Of a DNA stretch of 64,000 nt, positions 1 through 8,030 are shown piece by piece. A program made the position numbers and the translations under genes. Under the pieces are notes generated by a model. The model saw only the letters and a program-made list of their open reading frames with translations. It was not told the origin of the DNA and searched no databases. Each line of letters starts with the position of its first letter. The first letter of the stretch is position 1. Origin of the DNA: an uncultured Alphaproteobacteria bacterium (GTDB lineage: Bacteria; Pseudomonadota; Alphaproteobacteria; RF32; CAG-239); the NCBI GenBank assembly GCA_944391475.1, contig CALXTR010000006.1, forward strand, positions 1 to 64,000. The letters are read 5' to 3'.

Positions 1-741
1 TGGTGTTTCTGTGGAGGAGTTGCAAGAGAGTCAGGTCGCATAACCTCATTTAATCCTAAGTTACCGGTTAAACTTGCTGATGACCAAGAAGTTGTCCATA
101 AAACAGGTAATGAAACAATTGAAGGGAACAAAACATTTTTACCAGATGCGAGAACGATTTATTTAAAAGACAATGGAACTGTTTTAGAAGATAGTCCTTC
201 TATAAATCGGTATCCTTGTAGATTTATTTGGTTGGATAAAAACAACAAAGAAATCGGTTTCATGCAGATGTATGAGTATACTGACGGGAAAAGGAATATA
301 GGTTTTGGGGTTAAGAAAAAAGATGACAGTAGCTATTTATCTGCAGCTTTTTGGGTAGAAAATAGCGGTAAAAGCTATATGACACTAGCAGAATCACCTG
401 AATTAACAGATAAATCTAGTAAAGTACCTACCACACAATGGGTCAGAAACTATGGTGCTATATTAGATTATTCGGCAGGAATCACCATCACCGGAAACGG
501 AGATAAAACCGCTCCTAAAAATGGTGTATTAATGATAAATGCCTCCACTCTTAATAACCAAGGAAATGAACAAGTAACCTTAGTAATTGAGGGCCAAACA
601 TTTTATTTTGGTAATGGCACCGTAAATTTAGATAGTCCACACATTGGACAAATATATTTTCCGATGAAATCAGGACAAAGCTACAACATCAGCTCTCCTA
701 GATGGAACAAAATAACCGCCAGATTTTTCCCCTATGTATAA
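1..741 (+). CDS. Phage tail-fibre-like protein, C-terminal part (5' end outside the window)
   Basis: The reading frame is open from base 1 to the stop at 741, so this is the 3' part of a longer gene; the TTG near 232 is not a convincing start. Near residues 34-48 the segment VVHKTGNETIEGNKTF matches a motif that recurs in phage and prophage tail fibres. Near residue 140 the stretch SSKVPTTQWVRNYG matches the 'S-K-x-x-T-T-x-W-V' element that usually closes the fibre shaft before the receptor-binding tip. The remaining ~80 residues are beta-rich and carry no recognised domain. It would form part of a virion tail fibre. The next gene, 12 bp downstream, carries a DUF4376-like domain, which supports the phage assignment. 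The window holds no other structural genes, so it cannot show whether the prophage is complete. Confidence 0.75.
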   Translation, partial: WCFCGGVARESGRITSFNPKLPVKLADDQEVVHKTGNETIEGNKTFLPDARTIYLKDNGTVLEDSPSINRYPCRFIWLDKNNKEIGFMQMYEYTDGKRNIGFGVKKKDDSSYLSAAFWVENSGKSYMTLAESPELTDKSSKVPTTQWVRNYGAILDYSAGITITGNGDKTAPKNGVLMINASTLNNQGNEQVTLVIEGQTFYFGNGTVNLDSPHIGQIYFPMKSGQSYNISSPRWNKITARFFPYV

Positions 742-753
742 GGAGTTAGTAAA

Positions 754-1500
754 ATGAATGAAGAAATTTTTGAAGAAGAAGTCATTGAGCCGATTGATGA
801 TAGAGCAGGAGCCGCCGCTGCATTAGAGGTTGAGCTTTCGACCGATATTACCATCTCAGATGATGAGCTTCTAAATGGCAATGAGGATAAAAAACCGGAG
901 TATTTTGAAACCTTGCTTGACAGATTAAAAGATTGGGCAACAAATGAAAAAATTTTACTCCATTATCAAGGTGTTCATTTTGTTCAAATGATTGGGGAAA
1001 ACACCTATTATATCGCTAATGACGATGGTACAATCTCAAGTTTTGCTGGATATCAGTTTGATGAAAACGCCATTAAGGCTGATGAAGAAATCATACAAGG
1101 ATATGATGGTAAATACTATTTTGCCACTCAATGTCCCAAGCAACCTCTTGAGGAACTAAAACTAATCAAGAGAGCGGAAATTAACCAAGCTCGTGACAAT
1201 GCAGAGCAGGGCGGTTTTGAATATATGGGCAAGGTATTTGACAGCGATGAAATCTCATGTATTCGTATGACCTGTGCAGCGCAGGCCATGCAACTAGCCA
1301 CAATGAGTGAAGAAAATCCAACCATCACTTGGACTTGTCAAGATAACTCAACCATTGAATTGAGCCCATCAGAACTTTTAGGACTGGTAGTAGCTCTTGC
1401 AGAATGGTCAAACACATGCCATCAAAAAGCCACTGAACTAAAAGCCCAAATCACACAAGCCACCTCTGTAGAGGATTTAGAGGCGATTAATTGGAACTAA
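754..1500 (+). CDS. DUF4376-domain phage protein (possible tail-fibre assembly protein)
   Basis: 248 aa; ATG at 754 preceded by AAGGAG. The first ~60 residues are strongly acidic (EIFEEEVIEPIDDR). The C-terminal ~110 residues contain an alpha-helical segment (IKRAEINQARDNAEQGGF, then FDSDEISCIRM and a Trp-containing hairpin) that resembles the DUF4376 family. That family is found next to tail fibres and often fused to tail-assembly chaperones. The gene sits 12 bp after a tail-fibre-like gene and ends just before a strong terminator, so it is probably the last gene of the phage late operon. No enzymatic motif is visible. The family assignment is made by eye; a role in fibre assembly is inferred from position. 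Confidence 0.65.
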   Translation: MNEEIFEEEVIEPIDDRAGAAAALEVELSTDITISDDELLNGNEDKKPEYFETLLDRLKDWATNEKILLHYQGVHFVQMIGENTYYIANDDGTISSFAGYQFDENAIKADEEIIQGYDGKYYFATQCPKQPLEELKLIKRAEINQARDNAEQGGFEYMGKVFDSDEISCIRMTCAAQAMQLATMSEENPTITWTCQDNSTIELSPSELLGLVVALAEWSNTCHQKATELKAQITQATSVEDLEAINWN

Positions 1501-1514
1501 AAATTATTATTCTC

Positions 1515-1554
1515 ATGGCAGAGAGTAGGAAACTACTCTTTGCCATTTTTTTTG
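1515..1554 (+). terminator. Intrinsic terminator closing the phage tail operon
   Basis: A near-perfect hairpin with about 14-bp arms (ATGGCAGAGAGTAG and its complement) around a short loop is followed by a run of eight T. It lies 14 bp after the DUF4376 stop codon and probably marks the end of the phage-derived transcription unit. Confidence 0.85.
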
Positions 1555-1649
1555 TTGATTAAACATCACAAACCGCAAGTTACGAGTTGAAGAAGTGCAA
1601 ATGAATAAGTATAATATAAGGCAACCAACAACTTTAGAAAGGTTCGAAC

Positions 1650-3041
1650 ATGGAAATACGCACCTCATCAATGCCAACGCTCAAAAAGCACTTCTGGCTT
1701 TATGTAATCACCATTGTAGCCTCACTTGGCGGCTTACTCTCCGGATTCGATATGGGAGTAATCTCCGGGGCACTATTATTCATCAAATCCGACTGGAATT
1801 TAGCCGAAGACCAACAAAGCTTATTAGTAAGTGCCGCCATCATTGGTGCTATTATCGGAGCTGCCGGCAATGGATTTCTTGCTGATTTATATGGTCGTAA
1901 AAAAGTCATTATCGCCACAGCCCTAATTTTTATTATCGCATCACTCATGTGTGCCTTTTCGCCCGATATCACATGGTTGGTCATTTCTCGAATGCTCATT
2001 GGTGTAGCTGTAGGTATGGTTAACTTTGTAGTGCCGGTTTATTTATCAGAAATAGCTCCACAGCGTATCCGCGGAATGTTGGTATCGCTGTTCCAATTGG
2101 CCATTACTGCCGGTATTTTATTTTCTTATTTGGTGAACGGAGCTTTTGCTGAAGCGTTATACAATTGGCGTTGGATGATGGGAGCAGGGGTCTTGCCCGC
2201 ATTAGTTTTGTTAGTTGGTATTATTTTCTTGGAAGACACTCCTCGCTGGTTGTTAAGCAAACAACGTGAAAACGAAGCCAAAGCAGTGTTCAAGAAAATT
2301 GAACCCGACCAAAGTGTCACCAAACACATCAAAGAAATCAAGGAAAATTTGGCTGCCGAAAAGAGTGGAGACCACAAAATAAGTTTTCAAAGTTGGATGT
2401 TTATGCCGATTTTTGTTGGTGTAGGAATGATGTTCGCGCAGATTTGCACCGGAATTAACACCATTATTTATTATACTGCCACCATTTTCCAAAATGCCGG
2501 CTTTGCCTCCAATACCAGTGCAATCTATGCTACTATTGGTGTTGGCGCAGTCAATTTTGTAATGACCTTGGTTGCCATTTTCTTTGCAGACCGTTGGGGG
2601 CGCAAACCTTTGCTTTATGCCGGCTTATGGGGAATGTTGGTCGCCCTGATTTGTTTGGGCACTGCCTTCCGCTATGGCGATGTCTTAGGAGAAAGCTTGC
2701 GTTGGGTTGCTGTTGGCAGTGTAGTTGTATACATTGCTTGCTTTGCCTTCAGTTTAGGACCGATTGGCTGGATTATGGTTTCAGAAGTATTGCCCTTAAA
2801 GATTCGCGGCTTTGCCATGGGAATTTGCACGGTTGCTAACTTTACTTTCAATCTGATTGTAGTTTCTTCCTTCCCAATTCTCACAGCCAAAATAGGTGAG
2901 GGCTATACATTCTGGATTTTCGGAGTAATTTCGGTCTTGTGCTTGTTATTTGTCTTCTTTTACGTTCCCGAAACCAAAGGCATTTCGCTGGAAAAAATCG
3001 AAGCCAACTGGCGCAACCGCATCTCAGCCCGCAAATTCTAA
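1650..3041 (+). CDS. MFS sugar:proton symporter (sugar porter family, XylE/GalP-like)
   Basis: 463 aa with about 12 hydrophobic segments. It belongs to the sugar porter family of the major facilitator superfamily, which imports hexoses or pentoses with H+ across the inner membrane. Diagnostic elements are GFDMGVISGAL in TM1 (residues 32-42), the loop 2-3 motif DLYGRKK (79-85), PVYLSEIAPQRIRG after TM4, the second-half repeat DRWGRK, and the terminal PETKG (440-444). Length matches the family. The start is ATG 1650 with AGAAAGG upstream; an in-frame ATG at 1671 is also possible. It is a monocistronic unit between two terminators, next to prophage remains. The sugar cannot be deduced from sequence. 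Confidence 0.93.
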   Translation: MEIRTSSMPTLKKHFWLYVITIVASLGGLLSGFDMGVISGALLFIKSDWNLAEDQQSLLVSAAIIGAIIGAAGNGFLADLYGRKKVIIATALIFIIASLMCAFSPDITWLVISRMLIGVAVGMVNFVVPVYLSEIAPQRIRGMLVSLFQLAITAGILFSYLVNGAFAEALYNWRWMMGAGVLPALVLLVGIIFLEDTPRWLLSKQRENEAKAVFKKIEPDQSVTKHIKEIKENLAAEKSGDHKISFQSWMFMPIFVGVGMMFAQICTGINTIIYYTATIFQNAGFASNTSAIYATIGVGAVNFVMTLVAIFFADRWGRKPLLYAGLWGMLVALICLGTAFRYGDVLGESLRWVAVGSVVVYIACFAFSLGPIGWIMVSEVLPLKIRGFAMGICTVANFTFNLIVVSSFPILTAKIGEGYTFWIFGVISVLCLLFVFFYVPETKGISLEKIEANWRNRISARKF

Positions 3042-3049
3042 AGTTAAAT

Positions 3050-3082
3050 TAAAGGCTTCCGCAAAGGAAGCCTTTAATCTTA
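3050..3082 (+). terminator. Terminator of the MFS symporter gene
   Basis: The inverted repeat AAAGGCTTCC-gcaaa-GGAAGCCTTT starts 9 bp after the stop and is followed by a short, imperfect T-rich tail. Confidence 0.6.
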
Positions 3083-3163
3083 ACAATATAGTTGATTTTA
3101 ATTTTCATAGAGTTTATCATACTTTCAACAAAAAAACTATTAACTTATTAAATACCAATTATC

Positions 3164-3412
3164 ATGAATGCTTATCGTTACGTTTCTTATGTCATTGGGA
3201 TGATACTAAGCTTCCCGATTAGAGTGTTGCATGCAGTACCTTTTGATGACAACATCAAACATACAGGGAAAATGCCTATAAGTAGCTCGCCTAAAAGTTC
3301 TTATTCTAATATGAATAAAAACAATAACTACACGAGCCAACAAGGAGTAAAAAGGAATTGCGGCCAATCTCAGCAAAATATCAGATTAGCCCACAAATCC
3401 AAACAACTCTAA
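3164..3412 (+). CDS. Possible small exported protein, unknown
   Basis: 82 aa. Residues 5-25 are hydrophobic (YVSYVIGMILSFPIRVLHAV) and could be a signal peptide; the rest is Ser/Asn/Lys-rich and has no recognisable domain. No good Shine-Dalgarno precedes the ATG. In favour of a real gene: it sits alone between two terminators, and the second hairpin (3445-3476) begins 32 bp after its stop, as for a short transcript. Against: low-complexity composition and no known relatives. It could equally be chance ORF in an intergenic region. Confidence 0.25.
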   Translation: MNAYRYVSYVIGMILSFPIRVLHAVPFDDNIKHTGKMPISSSPKSSYSNMNKNNNYTSQQGVKRNCGQSQQNIRLAHKSKQL

Positions 3413-3444
3413 AACGACAAGTAACAGTTAGCTGTAAAGCAATT

Positions 3445-3476
3445 AAAAAAGGACGTCATCATTGACGTCCTTTTTT
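3445..3476. terminator. Bidirectional terminator-like hairpin
   Basis: A-tract, GGACGTCA-tcat-TGACGTCC stem, then a T-tract (3471-3476). It is symmetrical, so it could stop transcription from either side. Confidence 0.75.
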
Positions 3477-3518
3477 GTATCAAAATCGATAAGTTAACCA
3501 ACTCATATCTCTAATTAC

Positions 3519-3549
3519 AAAAAAAACGGCCATAAAGGCCGTCTTTTTT
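3519..3549. terminator. Hairpin terminator next to the distal tRNA-Ser 3'-end copy
   Basis: ACGGCC-ataaa-GGCCGT stem with an A-tract on the left and a T-tract on the right. On the minus strand it directly follows the second copy of the tRNA-Ser 3' end (3548-3564), just as the hairpin at 3734-3762 follows the real tRNA. Confidence 0.7.
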
Positions 3550-3564
3550 GTAATGGCGGAGAGG
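3548..3564 (-). repeat. Isolated copy of the tRNA-Ser 3' end (17-bp direct repeat, distal copy)
   Basis: The 17 bases are identical to 3765-3781, which span the last 11 bases of tRNA-Ser (CCTCTCCGCCA on the minus strand) plus six downstream bases. The rest of the tRNA is absent here. Direct repeats that include a tRNA 3' end are the usual footprint of tRNA-targeting integrases, but the 200 bp between the copies hold no gene. Confidence 0.7.
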
Positions 3565-3764
3565 AACGCTAAGCAAAAAACAACCGTTGCTCCGGTTGTT
3601 TTTGTCTGCAAGTTCTTGGGAACATCTTAACGAACTAGGGAAGCAGAGCAACCGCAGTGAGTTTAGATGCCCAAGAGGGCAGCTCTGCCCGGAGAAAACG
3701 AGCTTATTAAGCGAAGTTTGAGCCGTTCTCCGCAAAAAAAAATCCCGACATAAAAGTCAGGACT
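3565..3764. other. Gene-free, hairpin-rich tail between the two tRNA-Ser 3'-end copies
   Basis: This stretch has no credible gene and is GC-richer than the flanking intergenic DNA. It contains several self-complementary blocks. A terminator-like CAACCG...CGGTTG stem with a T run lies at 3574-3604. GGGCAG-ct-CTGCCC (3677-3690) overlaps a competing GCCC...GGGC stem. CGGAGAA (3690-3696) can pair with TTCTCCG (3726-3732). ORFs that cross it also run through the tRNA and are not coding. Confidence 0.6.
3734..3762 (-). terminator. tRNA-Ser terminator
   Basis: On the minus strand, a 7-bp stem TCCTGAC...GTCGGGA (one G-T pair) is followed by nine T. It begins 9 nt after the tRNA CCA. Confidence 0.7.
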
Positions 3765-3770
3765 TTGTAA

Positions 3771-3860
3771 TGGCGGAGAGGCAGAGATTCGAACTCTGGG
3801 AGGGGTCGCCCCCTCGACGGTTTTCAAGACCGCTGCATTAAACCACTCTGCCACCTCTCC
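3771..3860 (-). tRNA. tRNA-Ser(UGA)
   Basis: 90-nt class II tRNA on the minus strand. The acceptor GGAGAGG pairs with CCTCTCC; the discriminator is G and CCA is encoded. The anticodon loop CTTGAAA gives anticodon UGA, which reads UCA-type serine codons. The long variable arm (GAGGGGGCGACCCCTC) is typical of tRNA-Ser, and the T loop TTCGAAT is canonical. Its 3' end faces lower coordinates, towards the duplicated 3'-end copy at 3548-3564 and, further on, the prophage genes at 1-1500. Confidence 0.97.
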
Positions 3861-3976
3861 ACTATCAGTTTTTGTGGTTTACATCGCCTTTTTACCCAAA
3901 ACCAAATAAAAGGTCAAGAACTATTTTTATATTTTATCAAATTTATTTAATTTTATAAATTTATTTACCTTTCCGA

Positions 3977-3982
3977 TATAAT
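3977..3982 (+). promoter_or_regulatory. Possible -10 element for the murein operon
   Basis: A consensus TATAAT lies 27 bp before the MltB-like start codon in an AT-rich stretch. No good -35 is seen at the right distance, so only the -10 is proposed. Confidence 0.35.
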
Positions 3983-4009
3983 ATAAAACACAAATTATAG
4001 GGGTTGAGA

Positions 4010-5290
4010 ATGAAGAAAAAACTGACACTTGCCACATTTTCATTTGCGCTCATGGTTTCTTGCTGCGCCTCATCAAGTGTGCTTCAAGATCCGGAGCATC
4101 ATACTTATACCCTTTGGCTCAAGGATCTAAAGGCAGAAATGGTTTCTCGAGGCATTTCGCAAACCACTGTTGATAAAGCCTATGAAAAGACCGATTATTA
4201 TCATCCCCAACCCGAAGTGGTCCGCATGGATCGCAGACAAGCCGAATTTGTCTTGACCTCACCAGAATACTTAAATCGTATGGTACATCCGACACGGATA
4301 AAGAAGGGGCGAGAAAATTACCAAAAATTATACCCTCTGTTCAAAAAAATTGAGAATCGCTACGGCGTCCAACCCGAATACTTGGTTGCTTTTTGGGGTG
4401 CAGAAACCAATTATGGTTCAAACTATGGCAATTTTCCGGTTATAGGCTCACTCACACAGCTAAGTTATGATAAACGCCGAGCCAAATTCTTTCGCGAACA
4501 ACTATACCACGCCTTCAAAATACTTGATCAAAGCCAAATTGAGCCGGAACGCATGGTAGGATCATGGGCCGGCGCCATGGGACATTACCAATTTATTCCC
4601 TCAACCTTTAACTCCTATGCAGTTGACTACAATCACGATGGACAAATTGATATCTGGCACTCATTTGAAGACGCCGCAGCCTCAGCCGCCAATTATCTAC
4701 ACTCGATTGGCTGGAACGCAGAGCAACCCTGGGGAATGGAAGTGAGTTTACCTTGGAACTTTGATTTTGCTCAAAGCGGAAGAAGTCATGCAAAAACGAT
4801 TCAAGAATGGCAAAAAATTGGGGTAAGGACACTAAAAAATCAAAAACTTCCGCTTAATCCTCAATGGCAAGGCACGGTTTTGCTCCCCGACGGCCGCAAA
4901 GGACGTGCTTATTTAGTACTCGATAACTTTTGGCTGATAATGAAATGGAATCGCTCCGAAAATTATGCCCTAGCCATTGGGCTCTTGGCAGACTATATCA
5001 AGACCGGCAAAAAATGGCAGGCTATTCAGCAAGCTCCGGCCACCAGACTCAAAACAGATGACATCACCAAAGTACAAGCTTTTATCAACAGACTGATCGG
5101 TAGTAATATTGCCGAAGACGGTAAACTTGGTCAGCAAACTCGCGAAGAAATCAAAAAAGTACAAGCTTTGGCCAAGCTCCCGGCTGATGGTTATCCTGAT
5201 TATAATTTATTGAACAAAATCAATAATTACAATCCAGAAATTGGCTTTGCCGTACCGGTTCCCGACCGAAAATTACACAAGAAAAGATAA
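4010..5290 (+). CDS. Lytic murein transglycosylase, MltB-like (SLT_2 family) with C-terminal peptidoglycan-binding domain
   Basis: 426 aa. It cleaves the MurNAc-GlcNAc bond of peptidoglycan with formation of 1,6-anhydro-MurNAc, in the periplasm. The N-terminus (MKKKLTLATFSFALMVSC) is a signal peptide; the Cys-Cys at 18-19 suggests a lipoprotein, but the lipobox is not canonical. The catalytic Glu is most likely Glu132 in FWGAETNYGSNYG. Also seen are the downstream AGAMGHYQFIPSTF block and a C-terminal PG_binding_1-like domain (about 350-410). ATG 4010 was chosen over TTG 4004 because AGGGG lies 6 nt upstream of the ATG. It is the first gene of the murein cluster, followed by rlpA 69 bp later. 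Confidence 0.93.
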   Translation: MKKKLTLATFSFALMVSCCASSSVLQDPEHHTYTLWLKDLKAEMVSRGISQTTVDKAYEKTDYYHPQPEVVRMDRRQAEFVLTSPEYLNRMVHPTRIKKGRENYQKLYPLFKKIENRYGVQPEYLVAFWGAETNYGSNYGNFPVIGSLTQLSYDKRRAKFFREQLYHAFKILDQSQIEPERMVGSWAGAMGHYQFIPSTFNSYAVDYNHDGQIDIWHSFEDAAASAANYLHSIGWNAEQPWGMEVSLPWNFDFAQSGRSHAKTIQEWQKIGVRTLKNQKLPLNPQWQGTVLLPDGRKGRAYLVLDNFWLIMKWNRSENYALAIGLLADYIKTGKKWQAIQQAPATRLKTDDITKVQAFINRLIGSNIAEDGKLGQQTREEIKKVQALAKLPADGYPDYNLLNKINNYNPEIGFAVPVPDRKLHKKR

Positions 5291-5359
5291 TCTCTTTACG
5301 AATGCGTAAAAAGAGTATAAATTAGCTGTAATATTAAAGATGAGAATGGAATATCATAA

Positions 5360-6196
5360 ATGAACTTAACCAAACAACACTTGCTCAGCCCCTTGGTAGC
5401 AGTCGGTTTGCTTTTGCTTTCGGGCTGTGCTTCAGACCGACTAAATCTGGGGGAACAATCACAACGCTCCATTTTCAGTGCCAAAGGCAGCAACTATAAG
5501 GTGGGCAAACCATACAAAATAAATGGACAGTGGTATTATCCCGCTGAAGACTATGATTACAGCGAAGTTGGTACTGCTTCTTGGTATGGCGAAGATTTCC
5601 ACGCCAAATATACAGCCAACGGCGAAATCTATAATATGAACACCCTTACGGCAGCACATCGCACTTTACCCTTACCATCAATCGTCCGCGTAACTAATCT
5701 GGAAAACGGACGTTCTTTAGTTTTAAGAGTAAATGACCGTGGCCCCTTTGCTAAAAACCGCATTATTGATATATCTAAGCGCGGCGCTCAACTTTTAGGC
5801 TTCCAAAACAAAGGCATAGCCAAAGTTCGGGTTGAAATAATGGCCGATGAAAGTAAAGAACTGAAAGAAGCTATCCTAAACAAAACCGAAACCAAGTTGG
5901 CACTTCAAGAACCAATTCAAACTAGCCATAAAACCATTCCGCTCCGCCGTAGCAACACCAACACTTCTGGAAAATATTTTGTGCAAGCCGGAGCATTTAG
6001 CAGCCGCGAAGTTGCCGACAATTTAACCACCAAACTAAACCGTTTTGGCAATATCAGCACCATGCCTGCAGATGTCAATGGCAACCGTTATTATCGGGTA
6101 CGTATGGGCCCATACACTTGCGAAGCCGATGCCAAGAAAGCTTTGGCGCAAATAGAAAACTTCGGCGTTGCCGGAGCCGCCGTAATCAAGGACTAA
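5360..6196 (+). CDS. rlpA: RlpA-like septal lipoprotein (DPBB + SPOR)
   Basis: 278 aa lipoprotein: signal peptide with lipobox LLSGC, lipidated Cys23. A double-psi beta-barrel domain starts at about residue 70 (GTASWYGEDF) and includes RVNDRGPF (123-130), which bears the conserved Asp of RlpA. A SPOR domain occupies the last ~75 residues (GKYFVQAGAFSSREVA) and would bind denuded septal glycan strands. In some species RlpA is a lytic transglycosylase for naked glycans; activity here is inferred. It lies 18 bp before the carboxypeptidase gene in the usual alphaproteobacterial rlpA-dacC-tmk order. Confidence 0.95.
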   Translation: MNLTKQHLLSPLVAVGLLLLSGCASDRLNLGEQSQRSIFSAKGSNYKVGKPYKINGQWYYPAEDYDYSEVGTASWYGEDFHAKYTANGEIYNMNTLTAAHRTLPLPSIVRVTNLENGRSLVLRVNDRGPFAKNRIIDISKRGAQLLGFQNKGIAKVRVEIMADESKELKEAILNKTETKLALQEPIQTSHKTIPLRRSNTNTSGKYFVQAGAFSSREVADNLTTKLNRFGNISTMPADVNGNRYYRVRMGPYTCEADAKKALAQIENFGVAGAAVIKD

Positions 6197-6214
6197 AAGA
6201 TTAAAGAGGTAAAA

Positions 6215-7372
6215 ATGTTACTAAGCAAAAAATTATATTTAAGCACATTGTTAGTTTCAGGAGTTTTGTTTGCAGGAATCCGCTCTGCCAATGCTATTGA
6301 AACCACAGCTAAAAATGTTTTGGTTATGGATTATGAAACCGGACAATACCTCTATGCTAAAGATCACCAAAAAATGATTCCGCCGGCTTCCATGAGTAAG
6401 CTGATGACAATTTACATGATTTTTGAAAAACTAAAAGATGGATCATTGTCGCTTGATGATACTTTTACAGTTAGCGAAAATGCCTGGAGAAAAGGCGGAG
6501 CAGCGAGCGGAAGTTCGACCATGTTCTTAAAAATTGGCGAAAAAGTTCCGGTTCGCGATTTAATCCAAGGCATCATTGTCCAATCAGGTAACGATGCCTG
6601 CATTGTTGCAGCCGAAAATCTATCCGGCAGCGAAGAAGATTTTGCCTCTGATATGCAAAAGAAAGCACGCCAAATCGGCTTAACACACAGTTCCTTTGCA
6701 AATTCTACCGGTTGGCCACACCCCGACCACCTCATGTCGGTAGAAGATTTAGCCAAACTGGCCCGACTGATTATTTCTCAGTTTCCGGAGTTTTATCACA
6801 TTTTCTCAGAACAAAACTTCACCCACAACAACATCAAGCAAGGTAATCGCAATCCGCTTTTGTATAGTATGCCAAATGCTGATGGTCTGAAAACTGGTCA
6901 TACCGAAGAAGCCGGTTTTTGCCTTGTTGCATCTGCCAAAAAAGATAATCGCCGATTGATAAGCGTCATGGCCGGTCTAAAAAGCAACAAAGAACGCTCC
7001 GAAGAGGCAGAGAAACTAATGAGCTGGGGCTTTAGAGAATTTTCAAACTACACCATGTTCAAAAAAGATCAAGTCATTGCCGAAATTCCGGTATGGCAAG
7101 GCGATGAAAACTCGGTAAAATTGATTGTTGATCATGATATTCGCCGTACCTTAAAGAAAAGTAGCGTTAACAAAATCAAGATGACCGCAGTTTATGATAA
7201 ACCTCTGACCGCTCCAATTAAAAAAGGAGACAAACTCGGTGTAATTAAGGTTGATATTCCAGGACAAGGCAACTTTGAAATTCCGCTGACTTCAGACCGC
7301 GATGTCAACAAACTCGGTTTCTTTGGTCGGATAATGTCAAACTTGCGTTATCTATTGTTTGGAGAAATCTAA
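6215..7372 (+). CDS. dacC: D-alanyl-D-alanine carboxypeptidase (PBP5/6 type, peptidase S11)
   Basis: 385 aa with an N-terminal signal peptide ending near SANA. It trims the terminal D-Ala from pentapeptide stems in the periplasm. All three penicillin-binding motifs are present: SMSK (59-62, nucleophile Ser59), SGN (124-126) and KTG (226-228). A C-terminal beta domain and a final hydrophobic/amphipathic stretch (FGRIMSNLRYLLF) match the membrane-anchoring tail of DacA/DacC. AGAGG precedes the ATG. Its stop is one base before the tmk start, so the two are co-translated. Confidence 0.95.
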   Translation: MLLSKKLYLSTLLVSGVLFAGIRSANAIETTAKNVLVMDYETGQYLYAKDHQKMIPPASMSKLMTIYMIFEKLKDGSLSLDDTFTVSENAWRKGGAASGSSTMFLKIGEKVPVRDLIQGIIVQSGNDACIVAAENLSGSEEDFASDMQKKARQIGLTHSSFANSTGWPHPDHLMSVEDLAKLARLIISQFPEFYHIFSEQNFTHNNIKQGNRNPLLYSMPNADGLKTGHTEEAGFCLVASAKKDNRRLISVMAGLKSNKERSEEAEKLMSWGFREFSNYTMFKKDQVIAEIPVWQGDENSVKLIVDHDIRRTLKKSSVNKIKMTAVYDKPLTAPIKKGDKLGVIKVDIPGQGNFEIPLTSDRDVNKLGFFGRIMSNLRYLLFGEI

Positions 7373-7373
7373 G

Positions 7374-8030
7374 ATGAGTGGACAACGCGGCTATTTTATC
7401 ACCTTTGAAGGCGGAGAGGGCACAGGCAAATCCACTCAGCTGAAATTATTGGCCGATTATCTTAGTTCCAAACACATTCGTAACATTCAAACTAAAGAAC
7501 CCGGAGGAACTCAGGTTGGGTTGGAGTTGCGTAAACTGTTGGTATGCGGAGACAAAAACAAATTTGACCCCATCGCCGAGGCTTTATTATACTATGCCGA
7601 CCGTCGAGTCCACTTAGTAAACAAAATTTGGCCGGCATTAGAAAATGGCGAGTGGGTGCTAAGTGATCGCTTTGCCGATTCTACTATGGCATATCAGTAC
7701 TATGGCTATGAGAAAAGAGTAGCAAAAAGCGTTTTGGAACAATTATATAATTTGACTGTCGGCAATTTTAAGCCCGATTTAACCATTTTGCTGGATATTG
7801 ACCCCAAAATCGGTTTACAACGCTCTCTGCAAAAAGCAGCTGGCATGACCGTAAAAGAAACCCGTTTTGAAAGCCGTGAACTAGACTTTCATCATCACAT
7901 GAGAGAGGGCTATCTTGAAATGGCCTCAGCAGAGCCGAAGCGTTTCGTAGTTTTAGACGCCGACAAAAGCATTGAGGCTCTGCACCAAGACGTGGTAAAA
8001 GCAATCAATGAAAGGTTTAAGATAAGCTAA
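7374..8030 (+). CDS. tmk: Thymidylate kinase
   Basis: 218 aa. It phosphorylates dTMP to dTDP with ATP. A P-loop GGEGTGKST is at residues 13-21, the DR(F) dTMP-binding motif is in LSDRFADSTMAYQ, and the lid region RFESRELDFH is present. ATG 7374 is preferred to the in-frame TTG at 7359, which lies inside dacC. The stop codon overlaps the next ATG in TAATG, so holB is translationally coupled. Confidence 0.96.
   Translation: MSGQRGYFITFEGGEGTGKSTQLKLLADYLSSKHIRNIQTKEPGGTQVGLELRKLLVCGDKNKFDPIAEALLYYADRRVHLVNKIWPALENGEWVLSDRFADSTMAYQYYGYEKRVAKSVLEQLYNLTVGNFKPDLTILLDIDPKIGLQRSLQKAAGMTVKETRFESRELDFHHHMREGYLEMASAEPKRFVVLDADKSIEALHQDVVKAINERFKIS

Noticed and set aside
1595..1885. 96-aa plus-strand ORF overlapping the transporter start
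   Set aside because: Other frame of a clear MFS gene; no family features.
3511..3854. Two minus-strand ORFs across tRNA-Ser and its tail (74 and 63 aa)
   Set aside because: They translate the tRNA and hairpin sequence (for example AVLKTVEGATPPRVRISA is the tRNA read as protein) and have no ribosome-binding site.
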